Assembly: GCA_963575745.1 (NCBI GenBank)
Contig: CAUYUJ010014260.1
Coordinates: 873,287 to 937,286 of the forward strand
Origin: Prorocentrum cordatum
Taxonomy: Eukaryota > Sar > Dinophyceae > Prorocentrales > Prorocentraceae
Length of the DNA: 64,000 nt
Direction of reading: 5' to 3'
The number at the start of each line of letters is the position of its first letter. Positions within the stretch are counted from its first letter, which is position 1. Below, piece after piece: positions 9,999 through 20,917 of this stretch. Below the pieces are notes generated by a model that was not told the origin of the DNA, ran no database searches, and saw nothing but the letters and a program-made list of their open reading frames with translations. The position numbers and the translations under genes are program-made.

Positions 9999-10213
9999 AC
10001 ATGCTCCTCCTCCTCCTCCTCCTCCTCCTCCTCCTCCTCCTCCTCCTCCTCCAGCTCCTCCCTCCTCCCTCCTCCTCCTCCTCCCTCCTCCTCCTCCTCC
10101 TCCTCCTCCCTCCCTCCTCCTCCTCCTCCTCCTCCTCCTCCTCCTCCTCCTCCTCCCTCCTCCCTCCTCCTCCTCCTCCTCCCTCCTCCCTCCTCCCTCC
10201 TCCTCCTCCTCGT
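9999..10213 (+). repeat. (CTC)n microsatellite
   Basis: About 215 bp of CTC/TCC trinucleotides with small interruptions such as CTCCCTCC. Poly-Ser, poly-Leu and poly-Pro frames here are repeat products. Confidence 0.95.
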
Positions 10214-10379
10214 CCTCCTCGTGGTGGGACGTGCCCAGCTGGCGCGCGGTACGGCCCAGAGGCGGCCAGGCGCCGTCCTGAAACGTCAGCCAGCGCACGA
10301 GGCCATAGACAGGCGCTCGAGGGCGACGACCTGCCGAGGCCTCTTTGGCCGAGATCGCGTCGGGGAAACTTTAAGAGAG

Positions 10380-10650
10380 CTCCGGGGATACCACCACCCA
10401 AAATGGCCCAAGACGGGCCCAAGTTGGACCAGGCCTGTCTCAGACCAGACCTAAAACTCCCCAAGACGGTCCAAGACCGTCCCGAGAGGGGTCCATAACT
10501 TCCCCAAGACCCGCCGAGGCGCCCCAAAGATTTGTCAACCAAGACTCTTCGGGAAAGCTCGGTAGAACCATCGCGCCAAATACGGTATCGTGACCCTCGA
10601 CGGCTCCGCAACCGCCCCTAGCCCTAAGAAGGACCCACAAGGCCCCAAAC
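10380..10650 (+). repeat. GGCCCAAGA-family dispersed repeat
   Basis: AAAATGGCCCAAGACGGGCCC and CCCCAAGACGGTCCAAGACC words, ending near 10650 with AAGGCCCCAAACAAGC. Confidence 0.65.
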
Positions 10651-10975
10651 AAGCACCCAACGACGTTCCAATATGGAAAATTGCGGAGGCAGACATTCAC
10701 ATTGGGGAGCGAGGAAGGCAAGGAGGGAGAACCAAGAGAAACATAGGGCTGCGGGCAAGGAGGGAGTGTACAGGACCCTCGCAAGTGCAGGCATGGCACT
10801 GAACTGGAGCTAGTCTTAAACTCAACCTCCCCCCCCTGCTGTGCTGCTGTGCTGGCACGGTGGCGGGGGCTGCCGCAGGAGGCCGGAAGCGACGGCAAAT
10901 CGTCACACGCTCCCGTCCTCCGTCCTCGTACATCCTTGTTCGTCTCTCGTATCGTACCGTTTCTTCCCTGCTGAT

Positions 10976-11164
10976 TTGGACGCCCGAGATGGGCACGGAA
11001 AGGATGGGCACTGTGCCCAACAACCGGCCGCTGTTGGGCAGGCGGCTTCCTGTCTCGAATGGACACAGGCCGCGGCGGCGCGGACAGCGAGTCCTGCTCA
11101 AAATGAACAGGAGCTGCTGTTGGGCATGGTGCCCCTTCTGTCCGTACCCACTTCGGGCGTCCAG
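10976..11164. mobile_element. foldback/MITE-like element with about 45-bp inverted ends
   Basis: The left arm from 10978 reads TGGACGCCCGAGATGGGCAC, continuing to a GTGCCCAACA end near 11022. The reverse complement of the right arm (11163 to about 11120) reads TGGACGCCCGAAGTGGGTAC and ends in ATGCCCAACA. Inside, TGCCCAACA and TGTTGGGCA form a further 9-bp inverted pair (11013-11041). No coding capacity. Confidence 0.6.
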
Positions 11165-11181
11165 AGCCGAGGCGCATCCCC

Positions 11182-11374
11182 CCTGTAAGAACGGTTGTTT
11201 GAAGGCAGATCTGCCTTCAATAAGAACGGTTTTTTGAAGGCAGATCTGCTTTCAAAAAACCGTTCTTACAGATTTTTTGAAGGCAGATCTGCCTTCAAAA
11301 AACCGTTCTTACAGAGTAGACCTATTTTTTGAAGGCAGATCTGCCTTCAAAAAACCGTTCTTACAGAGTAGACC
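11182..11374. repeat. array of four palindromes centred on AGATCT
   Basis: The palindrome core GAAGGCAGATCTGCCTTC flanked by T6/A6 recurs with AGATCT centres at 11207, 11242, 11285 and 11337. The second, with flanks GTAAGAACGG and CCGTTCTTAC, is a near-perfect palindrome of about 50 bp. The last two units repeat every 52 bp and are joined by CAGAGTAGACC. No coding role is visible. Confidence 0.9.
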
Positions 11375-11556
11375 AGTTCCTCCTCCCCCCCAAACTGGTG
11401 AGCGCCTGCCTGTCCTCGCCCTCCACCTCCCCCCCCGCCGCTGCTGCTCCTCCCTCCGCCTCCCCCCGGCGGCGAGCGCGGCCCCCGTGGGCGATCAGCG
11501 CGGGCACCGCTGCGGCGAAGTCGCGGGCGCTCCTGGGCAGGGCGGTGCTCGGGGGT

Positions 11557-11740
11557 GCAGCAGGAGGAGGAGGAAGGAGGAGGAGGAGGAGGAGGAGGGA
11601 GGAGGAGGAGGAGGAGGAGGAGGAGGAGGAGGAGGAGGAGGAGGAGGAGGAGGGGAGGAGGAGGAGGAGGAGGAGGAGGGGAGGAGGAGGAGGAGGAGGA
11701 GGAGGAGGAGGAGGAGGAGGGGGAGGAGGAGGAGGGGGAG
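11557..11740 (+). repeat. (GGA)n microsatellite
   Basis: About 180 bp of GGA/GAG trinucleotides, one of few places where the purine strand is the plus strand. Confidence 0.95.
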
Positions 11741-12076
11741 CATGGCTTCCCTCTCGCGCTGCCGCCCTCCACCGCCTGCCTCCTGCTGCCTCTCCCTCCT
11801 CGGTCCTCCCTCCCCCGTCCCGCCTGCCCTCCCTTCCCCCTTGCGCCGCGTCCTCGCCATCGCTCGGACGTCCACTCCGCGTGCAGTTTTCGGCTTCGCG
11901 CGCGCATTTTCGCAGGATGGCCCGAAAGGCTCCACGATGGCCCCCGCCCTGTAAGGAGAAGCACACGTCCGAGCGATGCCAAGAGCCTGGAAGGGCCGCC
12001 TCACTGCAGATCTTGGCGCGCGACTCGGCTGCGCAGCGGCCGCTTGGAGGCGCACCACGGCTCCTCCGCGGGCTCG

Positions 12077-12560
12077 ATGGCGCTCGGCGGGTGCGCGGAC
12101 GCCAACAAGGAGCCTTGGACGTGCAAGCTCTGCGATGGCCGGGATGGCAAGCCCCGCGTCCACAAGGGCTTCCACACCAGCTGCTACTCGTGCGGCATCG
12201 CCAGGGGCAGTTGCTTCCTCGCCAAGGTTCCCCCGACTTGCGCATCGCGATCGTCCCGACCGCTGGCGCTGGCGCAGCCTGAGCGCGAGCTCAAGGCCAG
12301 AGAGGCGGAGCTCAAGAGGAGGGAGGCGGCTGTGGCGAAGGCGGAGCAGCAGAGCAGACGGCATCTGAAGGCACGGAGGCCACGGCAGCCCCCGACCAGG
12401 CCACGATGGACAAGCTGCATGCGGGCATCGAGAAGTTGGAGGGCATGAAGGGCGGTGGTGGCGGCCACCTCGAAGCCCTCCTGGTCCAAAAACGGGAAGA
12501 ACTGCGGGCCGTGCAGGATGCCCACCGGGCGTCCAAGCCAGTGCATGGACGCGGCACACG
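12077..12560 (+). pseudogene. LINE ORF1-like fragment: zinc finger plus coiled coil
   Basis: From ATG 12077 the frame reads a W-T-C-K-L-C knuckle, then G-K-P-R-V-H-K-G-F and C-Y-S-C-G-I, a W-x-C-x2-C ... C-x2-C zinc-binding pattern. It is followed by a charged heptad-like stretch (ERELKAREAELKRREAAVAK) that should form a coiled coil. The frame is lost near 12340; a second frame from 12406 continues with MDKLHAGIEKLEG and KREELRAVQDAH. Order and composition match the ORF1 at 60781-61864, so this is probably a 5' fragment of a LINE of the same broad type. No SL and no RT were found next to it. A broken host zinc-finger gene is the alternative. Confidence 0.5.
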
Positions 12561-13140
12561 TTCTTCACTCGCCAACTCGTCGCAAACGGGGTCGCGCGCG
12601 AGCGGGCGCAATGTAGCTCTGCAGCCCTCGCCGAAGCGCCGCGCAGGCTTCGCACGGACGTGGCGATCCTGCTCGGGCGCAGCTCGCTCTTGGGCACAAC
12701 TCCGCTCGCCCAAGTAGTCGCTGGGGACGGGGCCGCGCGCGAGCGGGCGAAACGTCGCCCCCGCCCGGGCTCCGTGAAGACCTCGCGCGAAAGTGGCGTT
12801 TTCCCGCCTCGGCGCGGTGCATCTCTCTCTCGCTCGCCGGGCCGCGAGAGCGAGCGGCCGCGAGGCCGCGCACGAGCGGGCGGAATGCTGCTCTCGCACG
12901 AGCGGGCGTGAAAGCGGCAGCGCTGCCTCGGCGCGTCGCGCGCGCTGCCTTCGCCACTCTCCTCGGCAATCCGGCCGCGCGGGCGATGGCTGAATCGCAC
13001 TCTCGCCGTAGGCGGCGCCGCGCACAGGTGTTTTTCTGAAGCTCCGCTCCCGCCCCTGCGCGGGCCATGCTTTTCCCCCTTGCCAAGTCGTCGGGACAGG
13101 GACCGCGCGCGAGCACCTTCCGCTCGCTAGGTTGGAACAT
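12561..13140. repeat. degenerate tandem/dispersed GC-rich repeat
   Basis: The phrase CGCGCGCGAGCGGGCG preceded by CAAGTAGTCGCTGGGGACGG-like sequence recurs at about 12573, 12714 and 13084 with substitutions; partial copies occur near 12855 and 12895. Long Arg/Ala-rich frames through it are not considered real. Confidence 0.55.
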
Positions 13141-13445
13141 GAGCCGCTCTCAAAATCAAACTGCACCAGTGGCCGGCGGGAGTGGGCTGGGCCCTCTGAC
13201 TCCTTCGACCTGCACGACTTGAAACCCTCGTTCGTCTCTTCCGCCTCCAGCTTCTCTCCCTCCGCCCCGCCCTTGAGCTATGTACTCCACATCCTCCACC
13301 TGGCCCTGTCTCCTCCTCCTTCTTCTCCTGCTAGAGGCTCGACGCCAGCCGCTGGCCCGTCACATGGTGCCTGGAGCAGGTGCCTGCCCTGGGCGATTGC
13401 CCAGGGCAGCCCGCAAGCTGACTAGGCAGCTGCAGAGCAAGTTTT

Positions 13446-13575
13446 GGGTCGGGCATGCGTTCCTACAGCCGGCTTTTGGACGACAAGTTAAACATAGTCG
13501 GAAAATATTCCAAAACCAAAATTCGTCCCCAGACTATTTTTGTCTGTTTTTGAATATTCCTCCTGACTTAAAGCA
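13446..13575. mobile_element. MITE-like element, copy 2 (relative of 4151-4314)
   Basis: Shares GGTCGGGCATG, TCCTAC, a CGTCCCCAGACTA core and TTTTTGAATATTCCTCCTG with the copy at 4151-4314, in the same order. Its right terminal repeat is eroded. Confidence 0.6.
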
Positions 13576-13601
13576 AGGACGACGGAGGCCCTGCAACTGA
13601 A

Positions 13602-13606
13602 TGGGG

Positions 13607-13641
<35 letters not shown>
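13602..13641 (+). repeat. (GA)n microsatellite
   Basis: About 18 GA dinucleotides. Confidence 0.9.
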
Positions 13642-13644
<3 letters not shown>

Positions 13645-13981
13645 AAGAAGTAGGGGACCTGGCTGTGGCGGGGCGCGGTGGGCCCGCGAGCGCGACGACG
13701 CGGGGGCCGAGGAAGGAAGTCGAGCCGATGGCCCGCGAAGGGAGAAGGGGGGTCGGAGGGAACTTTCTGTGGCAGCTCGCGGGGACCTCCCATGTCATCG
13801 TGCCAGCTCTTGCGGGTCGAGGCTGGGACTTGCAGTAGACGCTCATCGGCGCTACATCGACGCGCGGCGACGCTGAAGTGGCGCTTTCTTAACGAGGACC
13901 AGGCGCTAGCACACGCGAGTGCACTCGAAAGGTGGCATCCCGATGACATGCGAGGCTCCCGTCCTCGTCCTCCTCCAGTCC

Positions 13982-14034
13982 TCCTATTCCTCCTCCTCCT
14001 CCTCCTCCTCCTCCTCCTCCTCCTCCTCCTCCTC
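13982..14034 (+). repeat. (CTC)n microsatellite
   Basis: About 50 bp of uninterrupted CTC/TCC. Confidence 0.95.
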
Positions 14035-14499
14035 ATCCCCGTGCCGAAGGTTCCCGCAGCTTGTGGGGTTCGTGCTTGTGAGGGACGCACGGGGCGCTGG
14101 TAAGATAGTGCGATTATTGCACTTTCAATGAGCACCCTCACGAGCACCCCGCAGGTTAGGGAACCGGGGCGACACCAGCAATCCATCTTTCTGGCTGTCG
14201 GTGGGTGTGCCTTCCACCTGGTCTGCCCGCGGGCAGCGAGTTGCATTCCCATTCGTTTATGGCTGTCGGTGGGGTGCCATCCACCTTGTCAAAGGCCCCT
14301 TAAAGGGGGCGGAGGGGGATGTGGGACCCAGGCCCCGTCGCGTCGTTGTCCATGGCTGTCGGTGGGTGGGCCTTCCACCGTTCTGGACCCGGGAGGGACT
14401 CCACGCGTGGGGCGCCCGGGGCGGTGCTCGGGGAGGTGCCCAAGGGTGCACCCACTGTGGTTCCCAAGGTGGTGCACAGGCCCATTGGGGGGGGAACCC

Positions 14500-16335
14500 T
14501 AGGTGGCGCCCGAGGTACCCAGGGAGGTACCCGAGGTGCCCGTTGGTTTCATGCACATGCTTATTGGGCGGAGTACCCGTGGCACCCATGGAGGCACCCG
14601 AGGTACCCAGGGAGGTACCCGAGGTGCCCAAATTGACGCCATGCACATGCTTATTGGGAGGGGTACCCGAGGGACCCAAGGAGGCACCCGAGGTACCCAG
14701 GGAGGTATCCGAGGTGCCCACTGTCATGCACATGCTTAGTTGTCATGCACATGCTTATTGGGAGTGGTACCCGAGGTACCCAAGGAGGCACCCGAGGTAC
14801 CCAGGGAGGTACCCGAGGTGCCCAAGTGTTGTCATGCACATGCTTATTGGGAGGGGTACCCGAGGGACCCAATACCCAAGGTGCTCAATAGTTGTCATGC
14901 ACATGCTTATTGGGAGTGGTACCCGAGGTACCCAAGGAGGCACCCGAGGTACCCAGGGAGGTACCCGAGGTGCCCAATTGTTGTCATGCACATGCTTATT
15001 GGGAGGGGTACCCGAGGGACCCAAGGAGGCACCCGAGGTACCCAGGGAGGTACCCGAGGTGCCCAATGGCTGTCATGCACATGCTTAGTTGTCATGCACA
15101 TGCTTATTGGGAGTGGTACCCGAGGTACCCAAGGAGGCACCCGAGGTACCCAGGGAGGTACCCGAGGTGCCCAAGTGTTGTCATGCACATGCTTATTGGG
15201 AGGGGTACCCGAGGGACCCAATACCCAAGGTGCTCAATAGTTGTCATGCACATGCTTATTGGGAGTGGTACCCGAGGTACCCGAGGAGGCACCCGAGGTA
15301 CCCAGGGGGGTACCCGAGGTGCCCAAGTGTTGTCATGCACATCTTATTGGGAGGGGTACCCGAGGGACCCAATACCCAAGGTGCTCAATTGTCATCATGC
15401 ACATGCTTATTGGGAGGTGGTACCCGAGGCACCCCGAGGAGGCACCCGAGGTACCCAGGGAGGTACCCGAGGTACCCGAGGTCATGCCATGCGGTACCCG
15501 AGGTTGTTGTACCCACATGCACATGCTTATTGGGAGGGGTACCCGAGGGACCCAATACCCAAGGTGCTCAATAGTTGTCATGCACATGCTTATTGGGAGT
15601 GGTACCCGAGGTACCCAAGGAGGCACCCGAGGTACCCAGGGAGGTACCCGAGGTGCCCAATTGTTGTCATGCACATGCTTATTGGGAGGGGTACCCGAGG
15701 GACCCAAGGAGGCACCCGAGGTACCCAGGGAGGTACCCGAGGTGCCCAATGGCTGTCATGCACATGCTTAGTTGTCATGCACATGCTTATTGGGAGTGGT
15801 ACCCGAGGTACCCAAGGAGGCACCCGAGGTACCCAGGGAGGTACCCGAGGTGCCCAAGTGTTGTCATGCACATGCTTATTGGGAGGGGTACCCGAGGGAC
15901 CCAATACCCAAGGTGCTCAATAGTTGTCATGCACATGCTTATTGGGAGTGGTACCCGAGGTACCCAAGGAGGCACCCGAGGTACCCAGGGAGGTACCCGA
16001 GGTGCCCAAGTGTTGTCATGCACATGCTTATTGGGAGGGGTACCCGAGGGACCCACCCGAGGTACCCAAGGTACCCTCAAGTCATGCACATGCATGCACA
16101 TGCTTATTGGGAGTGGTACCCGAGGTACCCAAGGAGGCACCCGAGGTACCCAGGGAGGTACCCGAGGTGCCCAAGTGTTGTCATGCACATGCTTATTGGG
16201 AGGGGTACCCGAGGGACCCAATACCCAAGGTGCTCAATAGTTGTCATGCACATGCTTATTGGGAGTGGTACCCGAGGTACCCAAGGAGGCACCCGAGGTA
16301 CCCAGGGAGGTACCCGAGATGCCCAATTGTTGTCC
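14500..16335 (+). repeat. higher-order minisatellite, 89/63/20-bp units
   Basis: The basic unit starts TGTCATGCACATGCTTATTG and continues with GGTACCCGAGG words. Starts at 14741, 14830, 14893, 14982, 15071 and 15090 give spacings of 89, 63, 89, 89 and 19, and a composite of about 349 bp then begins again at 15090. The array stops in CGGCTGCCGGCGACCGG sequence after 16330. Both strands are open over hundreds of codons only because the unit lacks stops. Confidence 0.95.
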
Positions 16336-16485
16336 GGCTGCCGGCGACCGGCTGGCCAGCGACCAGCGTCCGGCGCCCGGCGACCGGCGGCCCCATGCGG
16401 GGGACCGGCTTCCTCCTCCTCCTCCTCCTTTCGGGTCGTCCGTCGGCCTGTCGGCCGCGCTTCGGCGCATGCACCCTTACCCTTA

Positions 16486-16550
16486 CCCTCCTCCTCCTCC
16501 TCCTCCTCCTCCTCCTCCTCCTCCTCCTCCTCCTCCTCCTCCTCCTCCGC
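16486..16550 (+). repeat. (CTC)n microsatellite
   Basis: About 60 bp of CTC trinucleotides, preceded by two CCTTAC repeats. Confidence 0.95.
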
Positions 16551-17394
16551 CCCCTCTCCTGGCTACCGTGCGGCCGCCAGTGGCGAGCGAGGCTGCCAGG
16601 CGCAGCTGCAGCTGCGCCGCCGCCGCGAGGAGCAGCGGGAGCCTGCCGGCCCCCCCCCTCCCCCCACGGAGAGGCGGGCGAGGCCGACCTCGAGCGCGGT
16701 GGTACCCAGGCAGTGCCGGGGGGGGGTCTTTGGGTCGCCGCCTCCTCGAGGAGGGCGCGGCCTTCCCAGGGCCCCCCGAAGTGGCCACTGCTCAAGGCTT
16801 GGTGCCTTGGATCCAGGCCGCCTGCCGTCCCTTCGCCAACGTCGGACCCTGTGCAAGCACTCGAGCCTTCAGCGTGAACGGCTACCTGGGTCTGGTGGGA
16901 GGGGAGAACATAAGAGATTCCTTCTCTCTCCCCTCGGCCCTACCCCTCCCACAGCCTGTCCTTCCTTCCCCTCTGCCTCCCATTTCCATCCCCCTTCAGC
17001 ACGCACTAGCGCCCTCATGCTCAAGTCGCTTCACTTCTGAAATCGTCAAAATTGGGGTGACACCCGCTGGCCAGGTGGGCGCGTGACCTTCCAAACCAGG
17101 TAGTTCCCTGGGAGTTCAGATTGGCAGGTGACCGTGGCCTGCCGACACTCGGAAATAACAACGAATCACGCTCTGGACGAACATGACAAAGAACGCCCGT
17201 CAGCGGCCAGAAAAAAAAACGCGACAAAATCCGCCACCGTGCCTTCATCACGTAGTGGAGTATCACAAGGCTCCTGCAACTGTGCGTCGTCGGCTTTTAG
17301 GATTCAAAAAGCATGGCACCCCCTCTGCCAAAAAACTCTTGGATGTCCTCGGGTGCGTAGCTGCGCGCTGGGCGAACATGAGGGGCAGCAGAGC
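16551..17394. other. no gene seen
   Basis: GC-rich at first, then ordinary. Overlapping frames on both strands near 16560-16880 lack any recognisable domain. Confidence 0.35.
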
Positions 17395-17545
17395 GGGCCA
17401 ACGGGGGGCCCCAAGAGCCTCCCGAGACGGTCTAAGGGGGCCCTGAGTCGCCCAATATCGCTCCATGACGCCCACGGTGGTCCCCACACGGCCCAAAGAG
17501 CCCCCCAAGAGATTCCCAAAGACTTCAAGAAGACCCTCAAGAAGG
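17395..17545 (+). repeat. GGCCCAAGA-family repeat fragment
   Basis: CAACGGGGGGCCCCAAGAGCC, GGGGGCCCTGAGTCGCCC and GCCCAAAGAGCCCCCCAAGAG words, followed by AAGACTTCAAGAAGACCC. Confidence 0.55.
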
Positions 17546-17618
17546 CCGAGATAGGTCAGAATCCGTGTTACATCCAAATTGGGGATATTGTGTTCTCTGC
17601 CCCCGACCCGCGCAAGAT

Positions 17619-17702
17619 CTCCTCCTCCTCCTCCTCCTCCTCCTCTTCCTCCTCCCTCCTCCTCCTCATCCTCATCCTCATCCGCCTCCTCTTCCTCCTC
17701 TC
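17619..17702 (+). repeat. (CTC)n with CAT interruptions
   Basis: Trinucleotide tract, CTC grading into CTCATC. Confidence 0.9.
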
Positions 17703-18119
17703 TCCACAACTACACAGTATGAATCGAATTCTCCTCTCTCCCCTGCTGACGTCCAGAAGATATCCGCCCCCCCCCTCCGCATACTGTTCGTTACTCACAA
17801 GATTACTGGGAAATGGGTTGTTGCTTGGTTGTCTTAAACGTGTTGCTCCCGCTGAAGCGCTGGCTCCATCTCTGCACCTCTGGTTGTTCCAAATCGTGCT
17901 CCCGCTGCAGCGCGGGCGCGTTCGGTCCTTCCAGATCATCCCAAAAAACTAGAAAATGCCCCTCCGAAAAAAAGTCGGAAGTCATTCCACATCCAGTGTC
18001 GATTTAATTCCCTACCTAGGCTCTGCCTAGAAGGGTTCCTACTCGGTAAGCTTCAAGTGCCGGGCAGTGGGAACCGCCCCGGGCGGTTTCCCCGGCATCG
18101 GCCCCGCGGTTCCCCCAGT

Positions 18120-18745
18120 GACGTTCCCTTAGCTTAGCGTTGTTTATCTCATCTTAGCTTAGCTTATTCAATATTAGCTTAGCTTAGCTTCATCTTAGCT
18201 CAGGTCTCTTAGCTTAGCTTACCTTCAGATTAGCTTCGCTGAGCTTTAGCATAGCATAGCACAGCATAGCAGAGCGTAGCACAGCACAGCGCAGCACCGC
18301 ATATCATAGCAAAGCCCAGCATAGCACAGCATAGCGCTGCATAGCGTAGCATAGCATAGCGCAGCACATCACAGCACAGCATGGCACCGCGCAGCATAGT
18401 AGAGCATATCGTATGTCATATTAGCTTAACTTAGTGACATAGTAGCTCAGGTGTATCTTAGCTTAGCGTACCTTCATCTTAGCTTCGCTGAGCTTTAGCA
18501 TAGCAGAGCACAGCATAGCATAGCATAGCGTAGCATAGCGCAGCTCAGCATATCATAGCATAGCCCAGCATAGCATAGCATAGTGCAGCATAGCGTATAA
18601 TAGCATAGCATAGCATAGCGCAGCACAGCACAGCATAGCACAGCGCAGCATAGCATAGCATAGCATAGCGCAGCATAGCATAGCATATCATAGCATAGCG
18701 CAGCACAGCATGGCATAGCATAGCATAGCATACCAACGAATGCTG
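18120..18745 (+). repeat. pentanucleotide (TAGCA / TTAGC) array
   Basis: TTAGCTTAGCTT words lead into long runs of TAGCATAGCATAGCGCAGC. The phrase TTAGCTTCGCTGAGCTTTAG occurs near 18231 and again near 18479, so the array is duplicated with a period of about 248 bp. It gives CYAML-type frames on the minus strand that are not genes. Confidence 0.9.
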
Positions 18746-19014
18746 CTTTCCTAGGGGCTCCAACTTCTAGGTAGGGTCGCACTGGGGTAATAATTGTTGC
18801 GGCCGCAGAACTCCCCCCACTTTGGGGCGGCGTCGCTTTCAGGAAGTATCAAGCGGGAGCCCCGTCTCTGCTTGAGAAGGCGATGTTGGAAGCAAAGCCA
18901 GCGGGTGCTCTCCATCAGCCCCGCCTCGTGTGGCGTTTTTCGGGGAGTCCAAGGAGCTAGACATGGAGCCACAACTCCAGACCGACGATCCACTTACCCT
19001 CCCAGGAACCCGGC

Positions 19015-19175
19015 GCCATGCTATCACATGCTGTGCGGTGTTGCGTTCTGCGCCGCTGTGCGATGCCGTGCTTTGCGTTGCAATGCTTTGGGATGCAATG
19101 CTTCACTGCGAATGCCACCCCATGCTATGGCATGCTACGCTCTGCCGTGCTCTTCTACGCAATGCCATGCCGTCC
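19015..19175 (-). repeat. decayed pentanucleotide array, opposite orientation
   Basis: ATGCTATCACATGCTGTGCG, CATGCTATGGCATGCTACGC and similar TGCTA-type words, the reverse complement of the TAGCA words at 18240-18740, about 300 bp away. Confidence 0.6.
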
Positions 19176-19359
19176 TCTCACATGCATCGCATACCATCTT
19201 GCGATCATTACCCTGCTCGACATCCGACTGTGCGAATAGAGAGGGTCATACGCCATGGTAAGGGATGGGAGGGAGGGGTAGCACGTCAGATATGACGCGA
19301 GAGCACCTAGCTTGTCCTCCTCTCTTCTCTCTGCCTCACTCACACACACGCACTCATCA

Positions 19360-19465
19360 TCGTCGTCAGCATCATCATCAACATTACCATCAGCAGCATC
19401 ATCAGCACCATCACCATCAGCATCAGCATCAGCAACAACATCATTATCATCATCATCAACATCTG

Positions 19466-19526
<61 letters not shown>

Positions 19527-19735
19527 GTCATCAGTATCACCGGCAGCATCATGATCAGCATTGCCACCACCATCACCATAAGCATCAACATCATCAGCAT
19601 CATCATCATCACCATCAGCATCAGTATCAGCATCATCGTCATCATCATCATCATCATCATCATTATCATCATCATCACCATCCTCATCGGCAACATCACA
19701 CGCACTCATCATCATTACTCATCATCACCACACAC
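19360..19735 (+). repeat. (CAT)n microsatellite
   Basis: About 375 bp of CAT/CAG/CAC triplets with a pure ATC/CAT run near 19466-19530. Confidence 0.95.
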
Positions 19736-19764
19736 ACTCACATACTCACCTTGTGGAATCTCTC

Positions 19765-20575
19765 TAGCGGGGGGCCCATCCCTATGGGGCCCGCGCTTCA
19801 TGCTGGCATCCGGGCGGGTCATCGGCAAACTTTGCCAGGCATGCCATGAAGCTCACCGAGGGGGCAACTCGTGTGGACGTCTCCAGCGGGGGCTTCGTCT
19901 GTGAGTGAATTGCGAGAACGTCTCGGGCGACCAGGCAAAACACTTAAGCACCTCAAGAGGGCCAATCGTGAGGATGTCTCGAGCGGGGGCCTCTTTTGAG
20001 AATGATTTGCGAGGACGTCTCGGGCGGGAGCCCCTCCCTATGGGGCCCGCGCTTTATGTTGGAATCCGAGCGGGCAATCGGCAAACTACACCATACCACT
20101 TAACCACCCCAAGGCAGCCAATCGTGAGGATGTCTCGAGCGGGGGCGTCGTCTGTCAGTGAATTGCGAGGAAGTCTCGGGCGGGAGATCCCTCCCTATGG
20201 GGCACGCACTTCATGTTGGTAATCCGAAAGGGTCATCGGCAAACTCTACCAGGCTCGCCGTTTAAGCACACCAAGGGGGCAACACGTGAGGATGTCTTGA
20301 GCGGGGGCCTCGTTTCTGAATGAATTTCGAGCAAATCTTTAGCTGAAGCCGTTTCCGTATGGGGCCCACACTTCATGTTGGCAATCCGAGCGGGTCATTG
20401 GCAAACTCGACCAGGCATAACTCTTGAGCACCCCACGGGGGCAAATCGTGAGGATGTCTCAAGCAGGGGCCCCCCTTCCTATGGGCCCAAACGTCATATT
20501 GGCAATTGGGCTCCTCCGCCGGTCTGAATTTGCCCTCCCCATAGGGCCCCCACCTCCATGTTGGAATCCGAGGAT
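19765..20575 (+). repeat. satellite with units of roughly 165-250 bp
   Basis: The phrase CCCTATGGGGCCCGCGCTT recurs in changed form near 19781, 20036 and 20200, and less well near 20357 and 20478. Between them lie GGTCATCGGCAAACT, AATCGTGAGGATGTCTCGAG and GCGGGGGCCTCGT modules in the same order. Confidence 0.85.
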
Positions 20576-20689
20576 GAGGATAAGGATCAGGATGAGGATG
20601 AGGATGCTGCTGATGATGAAGATGAAGGCGATTATGCTGCTGCTGATGGTGACGACGCCAATGATGTCGATGCTTATGATGATGCTGCT

Positions 20690-20721
<32 letters not shown>

Positions 20722-20868
20722 GGACGATGATAGCGATGATGATCATGATGGTGATGATGATGATGATGATGATGCTGCTGATGATGAAGATACTGATGAT
20801 GATACTGATGACGATGCTGATGAAGATGATGCTGGCGATACTGATGATGATACTGATGACGATGCTCC
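20575..20868 (+). repeat. (GAT)n microsatellite
   Basis: GATGAGGAT and GATGATGATGCTGCTGAT triplets. The Asp-rich frame is a repeat product. Confidence 0.95.
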
Positions 20869-20879
20869 TCCTCCCTTGG

Positions 20880-20917
<38 letters not shown>

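Noticed and set aside
10440-11177. 245-codon minus frame
   Set aside because: Crosses a dispersed-repeat block and a foldback element; composition-driven.
14500-16335. Possible CRISPR-like array
   Set aside because: Units differ in length, have no unique spacers and form a composite tandem repeat in a eukaryotic genome.
15772-17040. 422-codon plus frame
   Set aside because: It reads through the minisatellite (no stops in the unit) and a CTC tract; no domain, no codon bias of its own.
19155-19715. Asp-rich minus frame of 186 codons
   Set aside because: Antisense of the CAT microsatellite.
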